Assembly: GCA_030446955.1 (NCBI GenBank)
Contig: JAUJMG010000130.1
Coordinates: 1-7,487 of the forward strand
Direction of reading: 5' to 3'
Length of the DNA: 7,487 bases
From: Thermomicrobiales bacterium
GTDB taxonomy: Bacteria; Chloroflexota; Chloroflexia; Thermomicrobiales; UBA6265
Shown: piece after piece, positions 1-5,818 of the stretch
Position numbering within the stretch: position 1 is the stretch's first letter
Layout of the letters: the number at the start of each line of letters is the position of its first letter
Made by a program: the position numbers and the translations under genes
The notes under the pieces: generated by a model
The model's input: the letters and a program-made list of their open reading frames with translations, nothing else
Databases searched by the model: none
Told to the model about the DNA's origin: nothing

Positions 1-56
1 GCCTTCAGCGCACCCCCCTGGCTGGAGGCGGCATGATCACGTTGTCACAACCGCCG

Positions 57-480
57 TCAACCGAACCCGCGGCAGACCCCTCCCAGCATCTTCTCGCAGG
101 CGTCGTAGTGCGGCTCTAGGTCGTCGTAGGTGATGGACCAGGCCTCGTAGCCAGGCTGGGCGTGCCTCTCGTCGACGAACCAGCTGGGGTCCTTTCGGAT
201 GAGCACGTTGGCGTAGATGAGCGAGCCACCGCCCCACCCGGCCGATACCAGTGCCTCCAGCCCTCTGAACGACCAGACGTCGAACAGCCCGTATAAACTC
301 GACCTTGGGTCCCAAAAGACTGCGACCCATCTCCCGAGGGCTACGGGGGAACGAGCCCGGGGCGTAGCTCCTCCCCCGCTCCAGAACGCAAACACTCTGG
401 CGCTCGCTTGCCAACCGGTAGGCGGTCACGGACCCTCCAAAGCCCGAACCCACCACCACTGCGTCGAAGTGCTCGGTCAT
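57..480 (-). pseudogene. Frameshifted, truncated N-terminus of a GMC / cholesterol-oxidase-type FAD oxidoreductase
   Basis: The reading begins at ATG 480 with an FAD dinucleotide-binding fold: the GSGFGG loop at residues 11-16 and the acidic VLERGR end of strand 2 near residue 34. After residue 54 (MGRS) the frame loses family similarity. The next frame then reads FWDPRSSLYGLFDVWSF and LVSAGWGGGSLIYANVLIRK, the next conserved block of bacterial cholesterol-oxidase-like GMC proteins, so one extra base lies in the TCTTTT stretch at about 313-318. The shifted frame continues through PHYDACEKMLGG and then hits TGA at 57-59. Family members are roughly 500 residues or longer, so most of the protein, including the catalytic C-terminal part, is missing. 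None of the three frames below position 85 resumes the family pattern. The strong Shine-Dalgarno shows it was once a normal gene. A sequencing error could explain the frameshift but not the missing body within the window. Family assignment is good; the exact substrate is unknown. Confidence 0.8.
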
Positions 481-485
481 CCCTG

Positions 486-493
486 CCCCCTCC
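486..493 (-). promoter_or_regulatory. Shine-Dalgarno of the GMC oxidoreductase fragment
   Basis: The minus strand reads GGAGGGGG five bases before ATG 480. This is the clearest ribosome binding site in the window and fixes the start of the broken oxidoreductase reading frame. Confidence 0.7.
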
Positions 494-763
494 GACCACT
501 CGAGAGCGGTCTTCCGTCGTGCCGCGCCTCAGTAAGTGACGGCATCCTCTCGGATCCCGGCAGCAGAACGCCCCCCGGTCGGGACGAACGTCGACGCTTC
601 ACGCCGGACAAGGGCGCGTCTCGGCGACGGTGTGCAGGGTCATCCGGGTCCTAGTCAAGGCGTCGAACGGGTGAGGCTGTCCCCAGCGGGGCCATAGTTT
701 CTAACGGGTTGAAGAGAATTCTCCGAATTGAGTGGGCCCGGAAGCACGCCGCGGTGAGGCAAG

Positions 764-775
764 CGCGCCGGCGCG
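764..775. repeat. 12-bp perfect palindrome just after the phosphoesterase stop
   Basis: CGCGCCGGCGCG is exactly self-complementary and begins three bases past the stop codon of the upstream minus-strand gene. Position suggests a transcript-end structure, but there is no following run of T, and short GC-only palindromes are common in high-GC DNA. A role is not established. Confidence 0.3.
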
Positions 776-778
776 TTG

Positions 779-2725
779 CTACCGCGCGCGCTGCTGCTCC
801 GCCCGTCGCTGGAACAGGATCGCCGCCGGCTCCTCCGCCTGCGCCGCAGCTCGCATTACCCGCCGTGCTTCCACAGGGCCGGTGGTAGCCAGGACGGCCA
901 CCATCTGTGACCTTAGGGCGGCAAGTTGGCGGCCGAGATCGTCGCCCGTCGTCGCCGTGACCCCACCGGGGCCCTCAGTGGCGGCTACCTCATCGAGGCG
1001 CTTCGCCATCCGCTGTGGGCGTTGGTTGTCGTCGGCCAGTTTGCGCGGCGGCGTGACCTCGTCGCGCACAAGGTGCAAGAAGTCGCTGGCGACCTCGTCG
1101 CGGCGGGTCAGCGGCGGGGTGTCGGGGGCAAAGAGCAGGCGCAGCGACGCCGGGATGCTGGCGTGCTCGTAGAGCGTCCAGTCGAGCTTGCCGCCGTCCA
1201 CCCGCGGCGAGATGATCACTGCTGGCACGCGAGGCCCAAGGCAGCGGAAGTCGAAGTTGGCCTTCGGGTACTCCACGAAGAAGGCGACGAGGCGGCGGGC
1301 CAGGCTTCCCCCCTTGCGCCGCTCGCGCAGGCCTTCTGGGTGCCTCGACGGTGGCGGTGGCTCGTGGTCGAACAGCCCGCCGTGCTCGTCGTACGTGATG
1401 AGGAACAGCGTCTTGGCGAACGTGTCGTCCGACTCGACCAGCGCGTTGTAGATGTCGGCCATGAACTGCTCGCCGCGCTGGAAGTCGTCGCCGTTCTGTT
1501 CGTTGTTGCCGGGGTGCTGGCTGTTCGACTGCTCGCCGGTGTGGCACGGCTCGACGAACGCGTACATGGGCAAACTGTCCTTGCGGATGTCCTCGAAGAG
1601 CCGGGAAATCCCGAACCAGTTCTTGGCCATCTTCCCCTTCCACAGGGCGTCGTAGGCGATGATCTGCGGCGTGTCGTGGTGGTAGATGCGCCAGGTGGTG
1701 AACGGCTCGTTGGACTCGAGGTCCTGCTTGACGGCTTGATCGAGACGCTGGAAGATCGTGGGGGCCTCGTAGAACCCGGCCTCGATGTCGACGGACTCCT
1801 GTGACGTGGCGGCGTGAGCGAAGTTGCGATTGGGCCACGTGGCGCCCGGCACCGAGCAGAACCACCGGGTGCAGGTCATGTACCGCCGGGCCAGCTCGGC
1901 CAGCACCGGCAGCTTGTCGGGCGACATGCAGTGCATGGCCCGGGCGCTCGCCGAGCCGAGCTTGTCGGCCGGCACGCGCGCTCGCTGCTTGAGCCGACGA
2001 CTCAGCGACCACAGCAGCCAGAGCGCGCCCAGCGTCGAGGCGATCATCCACGTGCCGACGCCGCGTCGAGCCTCGGCCGAGTGCAGCCCGTAGGCGGCCA
2101 GGCCCACGAAGGACCCGCTCAACACCACGGGCAGGATGAACTGGCGACCGCGCCGGCCCGGCAGCTGGTGGAGCGCCAGCAACACGACAGCCGCGGCGGC
2201 TGCGACCGTGCCGCCCAGGGCCCACCACACGACCTCGCGCCAGCCACCATTGATGCCCAGGCGCGCCAGGTTGTGGATCCCGGCGGCGGCCACCACACTC
2301 AGCACGAGGCCAACGACGATGGCACGCGTCCAGTGGGGGACGGCGACGGGCTCCTTGCCGGAGAGCTTCTCGGCGTTGGCGGCAACGAACCCGTCCATCT
2401 TGAAGTTTCGCCAGCGCTCGCCGTGCATCGCCATCTTCGTTGAGAGATGGCCGTGCGGCGGGTCGAAGTACGACCGGTTCTCGGCGTCGGGCGAAACCGG
2501 GGTCATCGGCTCCGTGTCCGGCAGCAGGAAGGGATTGTCGAACCGCTGGCCCGTCAGCCCGGGAAACTCGGGGTTGGGGTGGTCGAGGAACCCCAGCATG
2601 TGGTCGAACGAGCGGTTCTCCATCATTAGCACGATGACGTGCTTGATGTGTCGCCGGGCTCGATCGAGCTCTTCTGGGGATGAATGGCGCGGTGTGGGCT
2701 TGCGGCCGGCAAAGGCCCGGCTCAT
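779..2725 (-). CDS. Phospholipase C / acid-phosphatase-type phosphoesterase with a four-helix membrane insert
   Basis: This 648-aa protein belongs to the bacterial phosphoesterase (phospholipase C/AcpA) family, metal-dependent hydrolases of phosphate esters. The N-terminal signature is IKHVIVLMMENRSFDHMLG at 27-45, with the Glu-Asn metal/active-site pair at 36-37. Later family blocks are LPVLAELARRY (272-282), WFCSVPGATWPNR (288-300), GEQFMADIYNAL (418-429), TYDEHGGLFDHEPP (444-457) and PRVPAVIISPRVDGG. Between GFVAAN (112-117) and LPVL there is a segment with four hydrophobic stretches at about 132-150, 165-186, 194-214 and 224-242, which typical members lack. The C-terminal ~60 residues form an Ala/Arg-rich extension. 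There is no signal peptide, although many relatives are exported. ATG 2725 is preferred because it overlaps the upstream stop as ATGA and sits just before the conserved start; a longer in-frame reading to 2836 lies within the upstream gene. Substrate unknown. Confidence 0.9.
   Translation of the reverse strand: MSRAFAGRKPTPRHSSPEELDRARRHIKHVIVLMMENRSFDHMLGFLDHPNPEFPGLTGQRFDNPFLLPDTEPMTPVSPDAENRSYFDPPHGHLSTKMAMHGERWRNFKMDGFVAANAEKLSGKEPVAVPHWTRAIVVGLVLSVVAAAGIHNLARLGINGGWREVVWWALGGTVAAAAAVVLLALHQLPGRRGRQFILPVVLSGSFVGLAAYGLHSAEARRGVGTWMIASTLGALWLLWSLSRRLKQRARVPADKLGSASARAMHCMSPDKLPVLAELARRYMTCTRWFCSVPGATWPNRNFAHAATSQESVDIEAGFYEAPTIFQRLDQAVKQDLESNEPFTTWRIYHHDTPQIIAYDALWKGKMAKNWFGISRLFEDIRKDSLPMYAFVEPCHTGEQSNSQHPGNNEQNGDDFQRGEQFMADIYNALVESDDTFAKTLFLITYDEHGGLFDHEPPPPSRHPEGLRERRKGGSLARRLVAFFVEYPKANFDFRCLGPRVPAVIISPRVDGGKLDWTLYEHASIPASLRLLFAPDTPPLTRRDEVASDFLHLVRDEVTPPRKLADDNQRPQRMAKRLDEVAATEGPGGVTATTGDDLGRQLAALRSQMVAVLATTGPVEARRVMRAAAQAEEPAAILFQRRAEQQRAR
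2000..2332 (-). other. Membrane-helix insert inside the phosphoesterase domain
   Basis: This part of the gene encodes residues 132-242. It contains four strongly hydrophobic segments separated by short loops rich in Arg (for example GRRGRQ and SRRLKQRAR). An even number of helices would leave the two halves of the catalytic domain on the same side of the membrane, which allows the domain to fold. Arg-rich loops after helices 2 and 4 support a cytoplasmic location of those loops. The topology is inferred by eye, not computed. Confidence 0.7.
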
Positions 2726-4500
2726 GGGCGACCGGGAATCTTGATCGGCGATTCGATAAGCCGGGCGGCCAGCATGTTGCCGCGGGGCTTGATCCACGCT
2801 GCGTCCTTGCTGGTGGCGTCGGAGTCGAGCTCCCACGCGGTATTCGCCCGATCGAGCCCGATCGGGTAGATCGCCAGGCTACCGTCAGCGCCGATGTGCA
2901 TGCGCAGGAAGTTCTTGAAACGGCCGTAGGACACCGCCGAAAACGCCTCGTTGCCGTGGGCGCCCCCGAAGGCGCACCAAACCGCCAGGTACAGGCCCAA
3001 AGCCACGCTGCCGACCACCGCCCCGGCCACCCCGAGCAGCAGCGCGTTCAGCGCGAAGAAGGCCTTGCCGTGCGCGAGCCTCGCCGCCAAGTCGAGGACC
3101 AGGAGGGCGACGACGACGAACAAACCGATCTGGATCAACAGGTGGGTCGCGCCCATCAACCCCTTGGCCGCTAGCTTTTTCCACCCCCGAGACGCGCCCG
3201 CCCAAGGCTTGGCGAACCCGACGAGGAAGACCAGGACGAGGCCGAGCATCACGATCGACACCGGGTGCGCGAACGTGGCCAGGACGTCGGCCAACCGGAG
3301 GTCGCGCAGGGCCCTGTCGAAGTCGTGCTCCTGCTTGAGCGTGCGGATCGCGAACTGGCTCGCGAAACCGAGGACCAGGTACAGGAGGGCGGGGATAAAC
3401 ATGAAGGTACGGTTCCGCACCGGCAGCGCCAGGGCCCCGAACGAGAGCCAAAACGAGGTTTTGCGGTCCGGGTAGGACGCTCGGCGTCTGTATACCTTGA
3501 AGTGCTCGAAGGTCGGGTCGGTGGGAACCTTGAGTTCATCGACCAGGTGGTGGGTCGGGTGCAGGAACGCACCGCCGCCGCCGGCGGTGATCTTCTGCGT
3601 GCCGTCCTCGGCCTCGTAGCGGACGTAGTGGTGGCTGTCGCCCGACAGCGAAATCACCAGCTCGAGGCCGTGCTTCCGCAGGACATGGGCCTCGAAGTAG
3701 GCGAGGTCACGGAAGCCCTCGACGTTCGACTGGACGTCGGTCCACGCCGGCACCGCCGTGCACAGGATCACGCGAGCCCCGGGCCCCATCTCCCTGGCGG
3801 CCGCGTCGAAGTACGTCAGTTGAGGTTCGTCGATGTACGTGTCGAACTGAATGTCGATGCCCCAGAGCCACCAGCGGTGCTGGAGCTGGACGGCGAAGTA
3901 GCTCCGGGACTGCCCAGTCCGGCGGCCTCCCACCCATTTCGGCTGGGCGAACACCCGCATGAAGGTCGTGAGGCCGTCGTACCAGTCATGGTTGCCCGGG
4001 ATCGCCAGCAGCGTGGGATGCGGCGGATCGGTGTGCGGAAGCGATGCCTCGTACGGCCCCGTCAAGCGGTTCTCGTACTCCTCGGGGCTGGCCACCGGGT
4101 AGACCTCGTCGCCGCCGAAGACGACGAGGCTGGCCCTGGGCAGCGGCTCTCCTACGTGATTGGTGGGCGTGAGGCTGCGCTGCGCCGTCAGCCAGGCAAC
4201 CGAATACGTCGGGTTAAACCCGTCGCCCGTGTCGGCGATAAAGTCGATCCACACCCCCCTCTGGTGTGGGTCGAGCGGGTGTGCGATGATGTCGCTTGGC
4301 AGGGCATTCTGGAGCTCCCGCTTGTCGAGGAAGTCGCCGAACGCCGATGAGATGGCTACGCGCTGAGCCGCCCTCGCAAGGACGCTGGGACTGAACCAGG
4401 GCACGGGCGGCTTGCGTTTGAAGCTGAGCTTCTCCCACGTTGTGGGACGGGCCCGTTCCTCGGTGGTCGCCCGTCCCCAAGACCGCTCCTCCGTCGTCAT
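2722..4500 (-). CDS. Calcineurin-like metallophosphoesterase with four C-terminal membrane helices
   Basis: This 592-aa protein has the metal-binding motifs of the calcineurin-like phosphoesterase superfamily in order: ADTGDG (89-94), FGGDE (128-132), PGNHDWYDG (168-176) and SGDSHHY (286-292), followed by the GGGGAFLHPTH segment (307-317). The first motif is DxGD rather than the usual DxH, so one canonical ligand is replaced. The C-terminal half has four hydrophobic helices at about 363-385, 412-430, 449-474 and 480-510, then an ~80-residue tail. No signal peptide is visible, so the phosphatase domain is probably cytoplasmic and membrane-tethered. ATG 4500 is chosen because a G-rich Shine-Dalgarno (GGGGAG, GTGGGG) lies just upstream; GTG 4533 would place that G-run inside the coding sequence. 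Its TGA overlaps the next gene's ATG, indicating translational coupling with the phosphoesterase. Family assignment is firm; substrate is not known. Confidence 0.9.
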   Translation of the reverse strand: MTTEERSWGRATTEERARPTTWEKLSFKRKPPVPWFSPSVLARAAQRVAISSAFGDFLDKRELQNALPSDIIAHPLDPHQRGVWIDFIADTGDGFNPTYSVAWLTAQRSLTPTNHVGEPLPRASLVVFGGDEVYPVASPEEYENRLTGPYEASLPHTDPPHPTLLAIPGNHDWYDGLTTFMRVFAQPKWVGGRRTGQSRSYFAVQLQHRWWLWGIDIQFDTYIDEPQLTYFDAAAREMGPGARVILCTAVPAWTDVQSNVEGFRDLAYFEAHVLRKHGLELVISLSGDSHHYVRYEAEDGTQKITAGGGGAFLHPTHHLVDELKVPTDPTFEHFKVYRRRASYPDRKTSFWLSFGALALPVRNRTFMFIPALLYLVLGFASQFAIRTLKQEHDFDRALRDLRLADVLATFAHPVSIVMLGLVLVFLVGFAKPWAGASRGWKKLAAKGLMGATHLLIQIGLFVVVALLVLDLAARLAHGKAFFALNALLLGVAGAVVGSVALGLYLAVWCAFGGAHGNEAFSAVSYGRFKNFLRMHIGADGSLAIYPIGLDRANTAWELDSDATSKDAAWIKPRGNMLAARLIESPIKIPGRP

Positions 4501-4821
4501 TGCGCCCCACTCCCCCCCGGGGGCGATTCGCACCCGAGCGTTCTTGTCGAGAACCGCCGAAGCTGGTAGATCTCTTTAAAAGAGCGCGTGCCGGCTGCTC
4601 AGATACCCGCCGGTGCCTGCGTGATCACCGCCTTTCACGATAGTGCGGACGCCGAAGCCCGTGCCCCTTGCGAGAGGTGCCGTCGTCCTCGTCAGGCCGA
4701 ACACGTCTGGCCGGGTGTCTCTCAACCCGGAAGAGTGGTTACTACCAGTCCGTGCCCAAGTGAATGCGATTAGATCTCCCATCGTGAAGTCGCCCGCCTG
4801 TTGGGCAGGTAGGAAAGGCTT
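4501..4821. other. Intergenic region between the caspase cassette and the phosphoesterase pair
   Basis: The right part (4762-4821) continues the heme-peroxidase-like tail in frame beyond a TGA stop. The rest should hold the promoter of the metallophosphoesterase operon, but I could not identify a convincing -35/-10 pair. Two inverted repeats are visible: CTCTTT-A-AAAGAG at 4572-4584 and CCGGGT-(8)-ACCCGG at 4711-4730. The open frame on to 4576 gives no recognisable protein after about 4762. Confidence 0.4.
4711..4730 (-). terminator. Possible hairpin downstream of the caspase cassette
   Basis: A perfect six-base stem, CCGGGT and ACCCGG, flanks an eight-base loop about 90 bases beyond the last cassette stop. 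No U-tract follows on the minus strand, so if it acts in termination it is not a classical intrinsic terminator. It could equally be a regulatory hairpin or chance. Confidence 0.25.
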
Positions 4822-4968
4822 TCAGTCCGGCTTGTTCCTCAGGTATGAAGACGCGTCCTTTTCAAGCAGGCCGAGGAAGACCTCGGCGACGATGCGACCG
4901 CCGGTCTGACCGAGACGGCGGCCGTCGCCTTGGATCTCCGCCTCCTGCAGGATGTAGTACCAAGGGGG
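4762..4968 (-). pseudogene. Remnant of a heme-peroxidase C-terminal tail, interrupted by TGA
   Basis: The frame reads PPWYYILQEAEIQ, then RRLGQTGGRIVAEVFLGLL, then SYLRNKPD, stop (TGA at 4822-4824), then KPFLPAQQAGDFTMGDLIAF. From memory of bacterial animal-type heme peroxidases, their C-termini read approximately LWYYILKEAE, LGPVGGRIVAEV, a SYL segment, PxWxPxLP and GDFTMxDLL. The stop therefore sits on the conserved Trp position, one base change from TGG, and the match continues on the far side in the same frame. The catalytic part of a peroxidase (several hundred residues) is absent upstream. I read this as the tail of a decayed peroxidase gene now fused to, or serving as the end of, the neighbouring ORF. 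The alignment is from memory and was not computed. Confidence 0.6.
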
Positions 4969-5475
4969 CGCGGCGCCGCCGCCTGGGAGGAGCAGTACCC
5001 ACAGGGCCTGCAGCGACGATCCCGATGTCAGTCCACCCCAGTCGTATCCTTCAATGCCGAGGTCAGAGCGGCGAGCGATGAACTTGGTGCCGATCCCCTC
5101 CGCCACAATGATGGTGTCCTCGCCAGAGCCGAGGCCGAGCATCGCCGCTTCCCGCGAACCACCGAACCCCTGGATGCGCAACTCCCGTGGGCGCCGGTAG
5201 CCGACTGGCGAGAGGAGTAGTACAACGGCTACCGTCCCCACTCCGCTATGGGGATGCTCCCCCCAGCCGAGTCCGCTCGGCAATGGCGGACCAATCAACC
5301 CAGCCCACATGGCGGGTGGACTGACGATCGGGGTCTGGTCACCTGCAGACGCGCGTCGGGGAGTTTGGGCCAAATGCTTTCGGTATGAAGGCCGACCTAC
5401 CTCAGAATAGACAGGCCCCACATCAGGAAGCCCCGCACTAAGCGCTGGCGAGAGAGGCGACATTGGCTTACTCAT
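4822..5475 (-). CDS. Hypothetical protein, possibly chimeric, ending in a peroxidase-like tail
   Basis: This 217-aa ORF is last in the caspase cassette. ATG 5475 overlaps the 113-aa gene by 8 bases; an alternative ATG at 5463 lies just past that gene's stop, with GAGTAAG before it. Residues 1-60 are Pro/Ser-rich and look disordered. A short hydrophobic stretch, VGTVAVVLLLSPVG, follows and may be a single membrane or core segment. The next part is Gly-rich and probably beta-rich (GEDTIIVAEGIGTKFIARR). From about residue 170 (PPWYYIL) the sequence resembles the C-terminus of heme peroxidases. I do not recognise the first 169 residues. The protein may be a true cassette member with a reused tail, or a chance fusion to a peroxidase remnant. 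Tight overlap with the upstream gene supports translation; function is unknown. Confidence 0.5.
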   Translation of the reverse strand: MSKPMSPLSPALSAGLPDVGPVYSEVGRPSYRKHLAQTPRRASAGDQTPIVSPPAMWAGLIGPPLPSGLGWGEHPHSGVGTVAVVLLLSPVGYRRPRELRIQGFGGSREAAMLGLGSGEDTIIVAEGIGTKFIARRSDLGIEGYDWGGLTSGSSLQALWVLLLPGGGAAPPWYYILQEAEIQGDGRRLGQTGGRIVAEVFLGLLEKDASSYLRNKPD

Positions 5476-5809
5476 CGAAAGCAAACGGCGTCGTGACTCC
5501 TGGCACGAGCCTAAGTCGTCTTCGCTCGCCTCCATGAACAAGAGCGAGGTATGCGGCTGGGCCCTTGACTCGTTCTCGAAACTCCGAAATGTCCGCCTCT
5601 TCTAGACGTACAAGAAATCCACTCCTCCTCAGTACTTGGACCTTGAAGGCCTCGAGCCACTCAGCCTTCGGAGAGAAACCGTCGAACGCCGCGGCAAACG
5701 CACGTGCGACAACTCCAGGGTCAAACCCGCTAAACTCTGGGATAACGTTCTCGGCTAACGCGTCTGCAGCGTGCCTGTACACCGTCGTCTCGTCAATTTC
5801 TGGGCTCAT
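5468..5809 (-). CDS. Small hypothetical protein in the caspase operon
   Basis: This 113-aa protein starts nine bases after the caspase stop and overlaps the following ORF by eight bases, so it is most likely co-transcribed and translationally coupled. The N-terminal ~75 residues are acidic and probably helical (ETTVYRHAADALAENVIPEF, then ARAFAAAFDGF). The C-terminal ~35 residues look beta-like (AAYLALVHGGERRRLRLVP). There is no signal peptide, membrane helix, zinc motif or repeat. I do not recognise a family. Position next to a caspase-like peptidase suggests an adaptor, inhibitor or effector-associated role, but that is inference only. ATG 5809 is chosen by spacing; the Shine-Dalgarno is weak. 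Confidence 0.65.
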   Translation of the reverse strand: MSPEIDETTVYRHAADALAENVIPEFSGFDPGVVARAFAAAFDGFSPKAEWLEAFKVQVLRRSGFLVRLEEADISEFRERVKGPAAYLALVHGGERRRLRLVPGVTTPFAFDE

Positions 5810-5818
5810 GCTGTCAGT

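Larger units (their letters stand above)
481..778. other. Intergenic region between phosphoesterase and GMC fragment
   Basis: No gene is supported here; ORFs crossing it lack recognisable domains. It holds a perfect 12-bp palindrome CGCGCCGGCGCG at 764-775, three bases beyond the phosphoesterase stop; a perfect 10-bp palindrome GAGAATTCTC at 714-723; and a CCCC-AGC-GGGG inverted repeat at 681-691. The first could fold as a four-pair hairpin at the transcript end but has no U-tract. The second could be an operator for the oxidoreductase. I could not pick a convincing -35/-10 pair. Confidence 0.4.

Noticed and set aside
1..36. Plus-strand open frame ending AFSAPPWLEAA and a stop at 34-36
   Set aside because: It could be the end of a gene entering from the left, but eleven residues with no recognisable motif cannot support a call.
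217..654. A 145-codon plus-strand open frame spanning the GMC fragment and intergenic region
   Set aside because: Low-complexity composition, no domain, and antisense to recognisable oxidoreductase sequence.
926..1804. A 292-codon plus-strand open frame
   Set aside because: It is antisense to the phosphoesterase and its Val/Arg/Leu-rich composition is typical of antisense high-GC sequence; no motif seen.
990..2228. A 412-codon minus-strand open frame within the phosphoesterase gene
   Set aside because: It is an alternative frame of the phosphoesterase, Arg/Pro/Ala-rich with no domain; the other frame carries all the family motifs.
3265..4350. A 361-codon plus-strand open frame
   Set aside because: It is antisense to the metallophosphoesterase, which has all its catalytic motifs on the opposite strand.
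4572..4584. CTCTTT-A-AAAGAG inverted repeat as a terminator or operator
   Set aside because: A one-base loop cannot form that hairpin fully in RNA, and there is no conserved context; left as a remark only.
4576..4782. A 68-codon minus-strand ORF in the intergenic region
   Set aside because: Its first residues are the in-frame continuation of the peroxidase tail past the TGA; the remainder resembles nothing and has no good ribosome binding site.
4822..4824. UGA recoded as Trp genome-wide
   Set aside because: The metallophosphoesterase and caspase genes end in TGA at sensible places, and Trp codons in intact genes are TGG.
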